NCBI GenBank assembly: GCA_021234155.1
Contig: JAJEKV010000046.1
Location: 4,194,665-4,258,664, forward strand
Length of the DNA stretch: 64,000 nucleotides
Origin: Isoetes taiwanensis
Lineage: Eukaryota > Streptophyta > Lycopodiopsida > Isoetales > Isoetaceae
Reading direction: 5' to 3'
Part shown: one piece after another, positions 31,540-43,400 of the stretch
Layout of the letters: every line of letters starts with the position of its first letter
Position numbering within the stretch: the stretch's first letter is position 1
Notes under the pieces: generated by a model
What the model was told of the DNA's origin: nothing
Database searches by the model: none
Seen by the model: the letters and a program-made list of their open reading frames with translations, nothing else
Program-made: the position numbers and the translations under genes

Positions 31540-32880
31540 AAAAAAGGAATGTTCTCCATGGAGCCAAATTTCTTTGTTTCTTAAAAGGAGACGTAGACTA
31601 TAAGGTTGTGTGATGGACTTCCATATGCTGCACTATGCCAAAAACAACCTGGGTAAGGCAGTTAGGCAGTTTTCCTGACTCCTATAACTCCTCTTTCAAA
31701 CAGTAGTTGATTCCTTCATCCTCTCATAGGAGGAACTCTCCTAATTCTGCGACTTAAATGATTACTCCAGCTCATCTACCAACTTAGAGGCTTACTTGCT
31801 CTAATCGTAAAACTAAACTACTAAGTCTTTTACAATCTTAAGCATTCACGGACTATTATTCAGCAAACTCGGTGCAGATATAAAATGAGCAGTTTGGAAA
31901 TATATTTTTGCACAACTTTTCAGATGGAGGACCAACCATATTCTCAAGCTTCTACTCCAACCACCTTGCTGATTGCCATCCACAAGGCTGCTTTGCCAAT
32001 CCGTATCACATCTCGGATTAGAACTCAAGAAACTTGCTTCTGTTAAAATTACCTTTAGCACATGTTAAGAAATAAGTAATTAAACATAGTGAGCATGTAT
32101 ATATCCATCAAAGAGGTTGTGCCAATCTTATGGCAACTTGTTGTTATCCTTAAGGTAATACTCCAAACAAAAGCAACTACCTTGAAACCATAGCCTGAAA
32201 CCTAGTGAAGGGACTTGTTATATAGGCACTCATAAGTTGCAACTTCACGATACTATGACCATGAAAAGCAATAGAAAACAGCATATATGACATAAATTTG
32301 ACCACCATAACACACAACATAGCAAATCTGCACAATATCAAGTTTATGATTGCAATGCCATCAAGCAGAAATCCTCTTAAGGAACACTAAGTTCGAAATC
32401 ACCAAGCCAGTTATGTGAAGAGGTTCTTTTTGGATAGAGTCCTTGCATAACAACCACAACTGCAAAATATGTGAAGGGGTTCTCCTTTTGGATAGAGCTC
32501 TTGCTTGACAACCACAACTGCAAAATATTACTGGCTGCTTTTAATGCAGGAGGGGCATGCAAAGTTTTTTTTGTCATCTGTAAAAGGATAGTAACAGAAG
32601 TAAAAAAGTAGTTTAACATGATATTTAAAAGTAGAACTAAAAGAGAAAAAATGACAATCTCCTACTAAGAAATACACTATAGCAGTATATAAATAATACC
32701 ATTATTGGGATCACCAGTGAGCTGTACAGCGACTATTTCATTTACTGCGTCTTGACCTTGATGGTGATGATCTACAAATCAAAGATTGACAAAATATGCA
32801 ATAACAGTGAACAAAACAGAAATCAAGATGCAGATGATAATTTAAGCAGGCTGAAAAAGCAGTCCACCAGCTGGCATAAC
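31540..32880. other. No gene; contains a 57-bp tandem duplication
   Basis: There is no recognisable coding sequence. The units 32414-32469 and 32470-32528 are adjacent and about 90% identical, each ending CAACCACAACTGCAAAATA. The rest is AT-rich with short ORFs. Confidence 0.5.
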
Positions 32881-32886
32881 ATAGAT

Positions 32887-33700
32887 AGGGAAGGAAGGAA
32901 GGAAGGAAGGAAGGAAGGAAGGAAGGAAGGAAAGGAGAGAGAGAGAGAAAGAGAAACAAAGGGAGGGAGGGAGGGAGGGATGGAGTTTTCTAATGTCTAC
33001 AGGAGACCCATGGGTCTATGCAACCCAATAAATACAACAATTCTTGAACATCCAGGAGCATTCTCCTAGTTGAGAGTGCTAGTTAGATTTACCAAAACAG
33101 AAACACTAAACTTTAGCAATAATGCTTATCAATGATTCTATATCCTCCAATTTTTTATGCACCCACTTATAGGGCCTGGAAAAAATCCTGTGATGTTTTG
33201 TACATGCCTATTGTCCCTTTTCTTCATTTGGGGATGTCTTTTCATAACCTTTTTGACCGTTTTCTGATTGTCCCTAACAAAAGCAGATTCAGACTTAGAC
33301 CCTTCTGACTTCCTTTATTGTTTACTGGTGCCGGATCAAGTACGAAAAAAGAAGTCAGCATTATTTGATTTGAATCTGAATCAACTTCTTTTTTGTTTGA
33401 GCACATACTTTCTGAATTTGATGAGTACATATGTAATACAAAGCAAGGGATTTCTCGTCTAGAAAGTTCATGAGCTGCCCAAAGTGGTTGGGTACAGTGG
33501 TACCTTCCACTTATTTCATAGTATGCTAGACACAAAAAGATAAAGTGTTCTTCTGATTTTGCTTCCGCTGAGTTGCAGATTTGACAAAATTCCTCTTTTT
33601 TGTGCTCTGCCTTAGGGCCAGCTCCAACCTCTAACTGATGAGACAAGACACGGAATTGCCCGGTTCCTGAGCTTATGCAACAAATGGATATCTAAGTATC
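32887..33700 (-). mobile_element. 5'-truncated LINE: ORF2 C-terminus, 3' hairpin and (TTCC)n/(TCCC)n tail
   Basis: Minus-strand ORF 33242-33646 has CQICNSAEAKSEEHFIFLC, the Cys/His motif at the end of LINE ORF2 (compare CPCCL...DERHALLHC in the LINE at 14.7 kb). About 200 bp downstream is the family 3' end: the hairpin AGACC-CATG-GGTCT (33004-33017), then GTAGACATTAGAAAAC, then a composite tail that appears on the plus strand as GGAA repeats (32889-32931) and GGGA repeats (32961-32980). The ORF is closed by decay. Confidence 0.7.
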
Positions 33701-36030
33701 TAGGACATTGAAGGGAAGCATCTCTAGATATATTCAAGAAATCGTCCTTGTAGAACCATCTTTTGATGGATAGATCTTTCAAAGAGGTCTGTGTCTACCA
33801 TATTTGCCTCTTTTTTCCATACGATTATTCATTTTTCCTTAAGCGTTATTTTTCTTGTTTATAGGACCTCTCCCTTCCTCCCTCCCTCCCTCCTTGTGAT
33901 CTAGACTTATGTCTCTGGTTAAAATTTTTACCCCCCCCTTCAGGAAGGCGGGCTAGAAAGCTTAGCTTGTGTTAACTTACTAATACGTTTTTTAGACCTT
34001 CAGATCCTTGATTTGTTTTTCATAGCCCACTGACATAACATCTTTTTGAACCTCGTTTAAACACAATCCATTATGTTGGGCCCATTAACATAGCGTCTTT
34101 TATATGAACCTTGTTTAACACAATCCATTAGCCTAGGTTAACTATAAACATAATGTTTTCTCGTAAGTTTCTTTAGCAACCTTTTGTGGTTGTCTTTCTC
34201 GTAGTTATTAGCTATGTTTCTATCACGTGATCTCTAGAGTGCATCTTAGAAAGTCTCATATTGCACAGGTTGGTTCCTTTGTTTTTTTCTATCATAGTTC
34301 CTTTGGATATTGTTTTCCCCCTTTTTCTCTCATATTCGAGCATATCTTTTTAGATTTTGTTGTGATCATTTGTTCAAATGTTTTGTTATGGTCAATCATT
34401 TCACTGGTGGTTCTGCATTTACTTTGAGTTGGCTGTGCATTGTGATATTTTATTCCTCACCTTATGAATTGATGGATTATGGAAGCATTTGTCACGCAAT
34501 TTATCTTAACCATTTCATTTCTCTAGCACAACTATCTTCATAGAATCATGCATTTCCATTCGAGTTTGGTTTACATTCATCTAGCATTTCAATTTGTGTT
34601 GTTCTCCTGGCTCCCCCTCCATATGTTTTTTATACTAATTCAATATGTTATTTATATGTCGCATGGTTGTTATCGTTTTTCCTAAGGTCTTTTTTGATAC
34701 TTGTGTTACTTAAATTGGTGAAAGTGGTTTGGTTGAAGTGTTGTTTGTAGAGTTGGATTTCCACTATATTTGTGACTCGTACTTCTATATTACTATAAAA
34801 TTGCCCACCTTCGGTGGGCGTTCCATGTGATTATACCACAAGAGTGGAATATTATTGTGTGGGGTTTAACGTTGTATTCTCACATACTGCACAACTAGAC
34901 ATTTCATCTTTCTCTTACAAATCCACTAAAATGTACCACAAAAATTCAGGGTCAAATGGACAATATATCAATCCTGGAGTAGCCTTATGGTTACGCCTCC
35001 TATAGGCCACAGTCGAGACTCAAGACTTTTTGATATGTCCGCAAAGTGTGCATAGGAGGTGCGGATGGAGTGCATTACACTTGGCATTGTTCTATACCAG
35101 CCAATGCCACTGCTATAACTTCCATCTGCTATTATCCAGAGAACTAGTCAGAGAACTAGTCCATCTGCTATTATCCAGAGAACTATTCCAGCTTGGAGCA
35201 AGACTTTCACCATGTTGTGTAGTTGATATGTCTGTGATATGATGTTAGATGATGGTGCCCCATCCTTCGTGGTGGGTTTATATATATATTGATATGTGCA
35301 TGTTGCTTGTGCGAATGTTTCATGCTTCTGCAGTTAGTACGCACTCGAGGAATATGGAGCAATGACACGTTCATGCTTCCACCTCATCCAACCAATAGTC
35401 GACATATTATGGACAACCTATGCCAACTAATGGAGCTGACACGAGGGGATCTCCAGTTCTATCCAGTCGGGGCATCGTATGGAGAAAGCAGACATCACAA
35501 CCGCATTCTGAATGTGCAAGCTATACAAGCTGCAAGCAATCATCTAGGTGTTGCATGTGTAATTCAATGTTACAAATGCGTTGCTTCTCGAGGTCCATCT
35601 CCCTGGTCAATAATGTAGATGCTGATGATTCTATCTGTTCAACGAGATGCATTTAACATTTGCGTGCATGCATTTCCACGGTTTTAGAGATGGGGATCTG
35701 GAGTTCTTTGAGAGCAACTTGTTGCCAGGTTCCATTGGCGGCCATACACCTGCCTTGCCATGTGTGTGGCATCTGTCTGAGCCCTTGTTGCCTCTCGTAG
35801 TAAAGGCCTGTTAATCTTTCTGGTGTGGTTCATTCATTCTACGGAGTGGGATTGCATCCATTATGGGCTAACAGAAGTTTATCAACCATATTGGAAGGGC
35901 CTGCAATAGCTATGAATCCATTGGCATGTCCATGGGGGTTATAGAGGGAATTGGGGATGAGATGTCCATGTCAGTGGGCTTGAAAGGAGGTGTAACGGAA
36001 GATGCAGTTAAGAGGAGATGGTCAAAAAAC
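33701..36030. other. No gene; LTR relic and short repeats
   Basis: The sequence is AT-rich without coding signal. It holds a CCTCCCTCCCT run near 33.87-33.89 kb, a perfect hairpin GCCCACC-TTC-GGTGGGC at about 34803-34819, a fragment related to the LTR at 2.9-4.5 kb (34.98-35.11 kb) and a 25-bp repeat present twice (35122-35146 and 35161-35185). Confidence 0.5.
34980..35112 (+). repeat. Diverged LTR fragment
   Basis: The order CAGTCGAGACTCAAGACTTTT, CGCAAAGTGTGC.TAGGAGGTGCGGATGGAGTG and CATTGTTCTATACCAGCC matches the LTR at about 4.01-4.12 kb with scattered differences. It is in the same orientation and is a short relic only. Confidence 0.5.
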
Positions 36031-36039
36031 TTGTAGGAG

Positions 36040-36390
36040 CCAAGAGACATCTATAAACTTGTAATCTTATTAAGCCTTCTAGAGCCAAGACCAACCTCGT
36101 CAAGATCTCAACTACACATAAGAAAAGGTAGGGGTTAAGGGACAACCCTGCCTCACAAAGGTTTTTGTATGCAAAAAGTTAGAATATACTCATTTTTTAC
36201 CTCTAGAAGGATGAAACTATCATCACCATATCGAAAAAAAGAAAGGTAGTTATAAAAAACAAGCATCTTCAAACCTTTAATCTTCTGAGCCTTTTCAGGG
36301 CCAAGAGCTAGGACCAGCGTAGTCAAGTTTAAGGTCTCAGCTACATATAAAGAAGGGTAGGGACTACGGATAACTCATGATCACACATGT
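36040..36390 (-). pseudogene. Possible reverse transcriptase relic
   Basis: Minus-strand frames near 36.1-36.3 kb contain stretches such as AGLSLNPYLFLCV and YGDDSFILL that resemble the RT motifs QG.PLSPYLF and Y.DD. They are in different frames and partly out of the expected order. The reading is tentative and no boundaries can be set. Confidence 0.25.
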
Positions 36391-38089
36391 ACAACTCATA
36401 ATCATACACGTACGGTTCGATGCATCGTCACTTTATATTCCAAATGGTAGGAGAAAATTTGCACATTGTCCATTTAGTCAAACAAATATGACAAATTGGA
36501 TAAGAAAATTAAATAAGAGGTCGAGAATGCCACGTTAACAAGTTGCTAATGCAACGAAGGATTGCCCTCTAAGAGAAAATGTAGGCATTCATCGTAAGAG
36601 GAACAATTGTTTAAAGAATGCAAATGCATGTTGGTAATGAAAGTAAAGAAAAACATGAGAAACAAGTTATAGGCAGGAACGAAAGGAACAGCAAACATGA
36701 GTATGAAACTAGAGAGGGCTAAGGAAGGGAAGACGAATTTAAAGGTTTAGCTCGACAAGAAGCACAATTTAGATGCTTGAACTCAAAATCGAGGTCAATG
36801 ATCTCATGATGTTGTATTTACCTGTGAATGGATGCATTATTGCAGCAAATTGTCAAGAAAGTTGAAAAAGTGAGTGAATTTGACTTGATGCCCTTAAGAT
36901 CAAATGTCTCGAGAAGGTCAAAGGTATAATAAAGTTGCCCATGCATTCTCATCGAAAAGTGCAATGTACTAGCTCCATTTATTGAACTGCATGGAAAATT
37001 GATGTAGGTCCAGTAATGGACAGATTTGGTAGACAAATAAGAAGGAGAGAAGAAAAGAATGATTGGAATTCTATATGTATATTCCTAGTGAGAGGAGAGG
37101 TGCACTTCATTGCTTGAATCTATGCAACATCTCTGTAGGTTCCAATAAAAGAATCTTCTACATAGATAATTACCTTGCTCAGGTGTTTAGCAAAAGTATT
37201 AATGACCTATTTCCAAATTACCAAGTTTGACCAGTACCATGAACTGGGCAGTACATATTTGCCCCGAAACTTGATCCCTGGCCAGTAATAAGGAGAGATT
37301 TGGTGTCACAAGTGCTCGGTCTAGCGTACAGCTCCATGGTCAGGGGCAAGCTAATTCCAGTGTAATAATGGATTTGCCATCTTCACTTTTTGGTCCCAAG
37401 CGGCCTCTTCATATCGGCACAAACAGGTCTTGTACATTTACCTTCGAAGATCGGGAGGATCTCCAAAGTGCTCTAGACCTGCAAGTTAGGTGTTTGCGCG
37501 CCTACACGCCGTGACAGTGCGACTCATACACGCCGTGACCGAGTGCGACTCATTCATTTCGGGGGGGTGGAATGGCGCCACATCTATGATCGTGTCTATT
37601 GAGAGATGGACACACTTATTCTGATTAATACATGCCTTCTTTCCGGACCCTAAAGCCCAATATGTGGGCACAAATGCCTCGATCTGAGACACTAGATACG
37701 AAATTACTGGTGAGAAAAGAAACATTGTGTTGAAGGGGAGTGCGGACATTCGAAAGGGAACATGTTGAGGTGGGGATATGAGACATCTCCACAATCCCAA
37801 GGGGACGTGGAGTCGCTGATTGTCGAGCTAGACTTGAGCGGGCTGCCTCGGTATCTTCTATTACCGAGAGCATGAACTTGCATATTATAGGGGTTGCGAG
37901 GCGAAGATGATGCTCATTACGATGTGGATGCGGCTTTGCATTTTTCGCGATGTCATGCCCTGTGAAGGTTGGTGGAGTTGTCTCCGCTATTAGGGTGGGA
38001 GCAAACAAAACGATCGTCCTCACCATCTCTTGGTTCGGTTCAAGACACTCTTAGCCGCTTACATATTCTTGACATGGAAACCATCTCGA

Positions 38090-38412
38090 GAGGGACTAGT
38101 TTTTTGATGCAGGGAGGACCTCTCCCTCTTCAATTATTAGTAAGGTAGGAGGAGCTATGCAAGGTGAGGGCAGACCGCTGCAAAAGAAATGGGCGATTAA
38201 TGGGGGAGGCGCAACAATTATTCTAGACCAATGGCCTTCCAATCCTTGGATTGGCTATGTCTAGATAATTTTAGAAGCACAAAATTACCACTAGCATTAG
38301 CATTATCTTCTTCTTGGTAGTCTTTTAATATTTGGTTATTGTGTTTGGTGATGGGGCCTAGACCCCAGGTTTTAGATGGCATTCCGTGGACGTAAAAAAT
38401 CTTATCTTATCG
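38090..38412 (+). mobile_element. LINE 3' end with (CTTAT)n tail
   Basis: The segment aligns by eye with 12.2-12.6 kb: GAGCTATGCAAGGT, then AAATGGGCG.TTA, GGGGAGG and CCAATCCTTGGATTGG, then the 3' terminus with GGGGCCTAGACCCC (38353-38366), CCGTGGACGTAAAAAATC and CTTATCTTATC. It is 5'-truncated. The flank at 37.48-37.55 kb includes an imperfect CACGCCGTGAC duplication. Confidence 0.55.
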
Positions 38413-40423
38413 CAAATTATGATTGAAATTGCGATAGATATTGTATACATGGTCACAACAAGGAAATCCACTTGAAGCTAAGATACTGCATTATCATATT
38501 TGCCTCAGCACAATTTGCATATGTCCTTTATGCCTTAAATTACATGGTTTTTAACAATAGCAGCAATTATTGCAGTTTGGTAATTCCTCTAAATTGTTTC
38601 AAACTGGCTGTTTATTTGTTTTGGCTCTCTAGTAGCCATGCATAACCATTGCTTACAAAGTTATAGCAAAGTCTCTAAACCTTTGAATATCTGTGGCATT
38701 ATGGCAGCTATGCAATCCAGAAGGTTTGCATTGAAACAAGTGCAACCTCGTCAAGTACAACCTCAACTATATTTCATGTTTTCTCTTCACTTGGTCAAAT
38801 TGCATTCGCTCTAACAGGGCATAATGTAGTTCTAGAGATTCATGCCACAATTCCTTCAATTGAAGCCTTCCAAAATAGCCATGTGGAGGGGGGAGGGGGG
38901 AGGGGGACCCTTATGGCATATATAGTCATTGCACTATGCTACTTGCCTACTGCTACTATATGCTACTGGAGATACCAAAATTTGCTTAAGAATAATGACA
39001 ACATGCTTATGCTCGTTCATCCAGGGCTATTCATCACAATGGCAAATGCAATGCTAGTACTTCACATGGTTATCATACGATATATATCGTCTATCATATG
39101 GGTTGGAGGGTTAGGAGAGAACTATGCACATTGCCTCCAAAACGAAGACGTGCATGATGTCATAGTCGTCACACATGCATGATGTGCTATTTACCTTCAA
39201 TATATATGCACATTACTAAATCCTACAACACAATGTTTGTGGCATCCATTCCTAAATTGTAACCCCATATTCATGTTAAAACGTTAGGATTTGCTTCAGC
39301 AGTACAAACCACAAAGTTGCTTATAGTAGAAAAATATGATTGTATCAACGAATCGGACCCTACTCTAGAGAAGAAAAGCAATGCATCTATGCAAATCGTC
39401 ATGCTCTCACTTTTCAATATGGCAACAAAAGAAGCAAAAATGACAGAAAACAGAAAGAGCAGGAAGCAAGAAAAATAATTACTTTCTGAATGGCAAGTTC
39501 ATGTATCTGTTGCGCATACATAAACAAAACGTTGGCATGGAAATTGGAAGACTATGTAAACTAAGCTTTAGCTTGAACACAAGGCTGGCAAGCATGAATT
39601 CCTTTGCTACTTGTATTATTGCCAAGGAGATGCATACTATAGGCAACAACCTCATAGGCAGCCGGGAAAAGCACAGATACAAAGATGACGATTTGAGGAG
39701 CTTCTAAACCAAGTTGAAAACCAAGAATTCTACCCAAAATCATAAATTTTGCTTTGTCAAAGAAGATGTGAAGTACCTGAAGGTTGAGAGGAGCTAATTG
39801 CGGCTGTACACACCAATGCCGAATGTTCAATTCTTGGAAAAAAAAAATCAAGGCATGGATGCATGTGCTTCACAGACTGCATGCGAAGTTCAGACTATCA
39901 GACTGGCGCATATTCCAGCGATCTGAGTTTAGTTAGTATTGCAGTTTGAGAATCCTTTTTTACTTTGCTTATCTCTGAGCATCTATTTGGGATATTCCTC
40001 ACAAATTCCAGGCTATTCACAAATCTCAGCCACACATACAGTTCATTCCCCGAATATCCCTACATTCTCACATTGATGGGGATTGCCCTTCGGGTCGGGC
40101 AACCCAAAAAGAGTGGACTACGAAAACTAAACTGCTGCCATCTGTCAGATGAAATAGCTGGAGCCGCCTGATTAAATCAGGGCCAATGAATGAGCCTTGT
40201 AAAAACTTAAAGATCATGTGATCAAGTAAGTGCTGTAGCAGTAGCAGCAAAAAGTTTTATTCAGATATTAAGGTATGAATAAATACAATTACATGGCATT
40301 GTCTGACCGAGAGGAGACAAGCGCCAGATCCTCTATAGACACCCTCTTCTTAGGACGGGCTTATTTGGAGCTCGAGACATTCAACCACTTACACTTTTCG
40401 TTGATTTTCCTTATTCCTTTTAG
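38413..40423. other. Intergenic region upstream of FAAH, with G-rich tract
   Basis: No gene is supported here. A G-run tract (38885-38906, pattern GGAG6AG6AG5) can form a G-quadruplex. The 39.9-40.4 kb part should contain the FAAH promoter and 5' UTR, but I see no convincing TATA box at a defined distance. Confidence 0.35.
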
Positions 40424-43400
40424 ATGGAAAAGAAATGCAGAAAATCTGTTGAGGAAGTCCTTGATGGAGTTGTTGAGTACAAATCGTTGAGGATCCAAGC
40501 AGGTTGGTTCTTTGACTCAATTGCAGTATTTATGCAGCAGAAACTGGATCTGATGCTTTTAAATTGACTGGCACGCAGCAAAGAGGGTGACAGGGTGGTC
40601 CTTGAAGCTGGGTGTGTGGCTTTTCGAGAGCAGATTCTTTGGCGGATTACTGTATTCTCATTTTCTTAAGACGAACAATATTCATCAGGTTTTGTTTCTT
40701 CCTTGGTTTCTCATTAGCTATATCAATTCGAGCTACATATTTAGTTATAAATATTAAGTGTGGAGCCTCGTATACTTCAGAAATTTTCCATTTGGTAACA
40801 CAATGAGATGGAGAGCTTCACTTCTAGCGAACTGCAGTAGCCTGATTACTATTACCACCTTCCCTGTGAACAGTCGCATTCCCATGTATGAGTGTTCGAC
40901 CAAATTATAGATTAGGTGTCTATTATTTTGATGAGCAAGTAGCAGTAGAAACATCAAGGAACAACCTCAATTTCATATACTGCCAGAAAAGAGATCAGAC
41001 AACAGGACAGAATACAATTTACTCGCATATAAAGAATAAGGTGCTAGAGCAGTTAGCTTTATCAAATCCGCTAACAATGTTCTCCCATGCCTCACTTCAG
41101 TTAATAGATGAAAAAGACATCCCAGATGCTCCTATGTTCTTCCCCGAGTACCCACCTTCAAGTACGTATATTCTGAGGTTTCCTAATGCAAAGAAACATG
41201 CTGTTTGATTTGCTGACAACATCCTGTGGAATTAAAAAGTTGAGGAAGTGGTGGCTGTTCAGAAGCTGACAGATGGCAATGACGCCATTTCGCGTGTCAG
41301 AACTACTGAGGACTGTATTTCTGCTGATACATCCCTGACCAGGCGAGAGGAGTCCACGTATTCATTCAAGTACTGGACAATAAGAGATTTTGCACGAGCT
41401 TATAGAAATGACAGCACAACACCTTCTAAGGTATGGGTTTAAGGTGGAAAAGAAGTTTTGTGAGATAAGCATTAGGGCTTAGTGAATTTACAGAATTAGG
41501 TGTAGATATCTTGGCTATTTGGTACCTGATCCTTGGCAGAAGCTTTCAGGTGGCAGAACATTTTATATCTGCTGTTAATGATTCAGAACATAAGGGCATA
41601 CCTATGCGTTATTTCATATCATTTGATCCAGACAGCATACGAAAACAAGCTGCAGCATCAACAGAGAGGTTTTATACAGGTCATTATTCTTAAAACAATT
41701 GCTTTAAGAGTACTACCATTGCCAAGTGTGATAGAAAGACATGAAAGATTGCTCCTTGTATATCTGTCAACACCTTCAAAATTTGACTAATACATTTGTA
41801 ATAATTTGTGGACAGTCGTGTTGGGGGATGGGGGGACGGGATCCCTGGGCTTTTATTGGCTGTTATTCCTTTTGCATGTTTCAAATAAGCATCCAACCAC
41901 AAAACTATAGAATAGCTATTAGGCCCTGCTTGATAGACTGCAGTTGCATGGGCCTGTCCCCAGGTTAGCATAGTAGTTGTAATTTTTAGCCAGAAACGGT
42001 GGTTCTTTCGATGCAGACTTCACGTAACAGATGTAGGCGTCAGAATCTTCTAATGTATTTGAGATCTCAATGCTCCCTTTTGTTAAGATTGTATTAACTT
42101 TGTTGAGGTGTACAGGAAACCCTTTTTCTGTCCTGGACGGCATATTTATGGCAGTTAAGGATGACATAGACTGTGCTCCTCATCCAAGCACAGGTTATCT
42201 TTGGTTGGCAGATCTTTTTATTCATTTCTTGCACAGTGATATAATGCTAAATTGTGCACTTTCTAGGTGGAACTGTATGGATAAAAAAGTGAGACAAGTG
42301 AATCAAGATGCATTTGTCGTGGCACAACTGAGGAAATGTGGAGTTATTTTCACTGGAAAAACGAACATGCATGAACTTGGCATGGGAACTACAGGCAGCA
42401 ATTCTCTTCATGGGTATTATAAGTCTAATTAGTTCTTTATTATTAGTTTTTCATCAGACTTGCATTTCACTCATGTTGGTCCCATTTTGATGTCTTGGCT
42501 ATCACCCCCTCTAATTTGGAGGGTGGTTCTGATTTGCATGTGTTCTGAGAGGGCATGCTAGTGACCCTCGTTAGATATACTCAGATTTGGGACAGATATA
42601 TAAAGAACTAAAGTAACTACTTAATAGTGGGCATTACTTGTCTACCATGTCAGCATATATTTATATCAGGTAATCCATCACTCTCCAAAGTGACAAGCAA
42701 AAATACCTTGGAACCTGCTTAAAAGTACACCCCTAACATGGACTTAAGTTCAACCATGCAAGAATTTTGTGATCTATCTGTTACCTTAAGAGAAAAGGTT
42801 CAAGATAGTATTGTCTTCGCAAAAAAATTGATTGTCTTCACAAAAAAATTGAGGACGAGCACCATGGTGTAGTAGTTTTCATGAAAATCGTGAGCTTCTG
42901 AGGAAAAGAATTTAAGACTCGAAGATATGAGCGTCAATGCCTGAACAGATCCAGAGACAACAGGTGTTTTAGCTATGTGAAGTTGCAGTAGAAAAGCTTG
43001 GCTGTTGGTTTTTCTACACACGGGCTTTAACAAAATTTGATCAATGAGCAGTTAGATGTGAAATTGGCAGATCTTTACTGATATCGAGCAATAAAAGAAA
43101 GGACAGTGTCTCTTATTCCTTGCAAATTTTTAAAGTTCGATGAAAGAAAGGTTTTGACCAAAAATGGACAATCTGGTTAATTGAATGCTCCAAGTGGTCT
43201 TTAACTTATGTGCTCTAACTAGGAATAAATGATTAGATCAAAATTGATAAGATCGAGATTGCATGTGTGAATGGCATCATTGTTAGCCTACTCCTTATGG
43301 CTTCTTGAATTGCATGAATACAGAACAACACGCAATCCACATGATCCACATCGTTATACTGGCGGATCCTCTTCTGGTTCTGCTTCGATAGTTGCATCTG

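Noticed and set aside
32752-33069. ORF rich in GRKE and ERE repeats
   Set aside because: It is a translation of the GGAA/GA/GGGA tail repeats of a LINE, not a protein.
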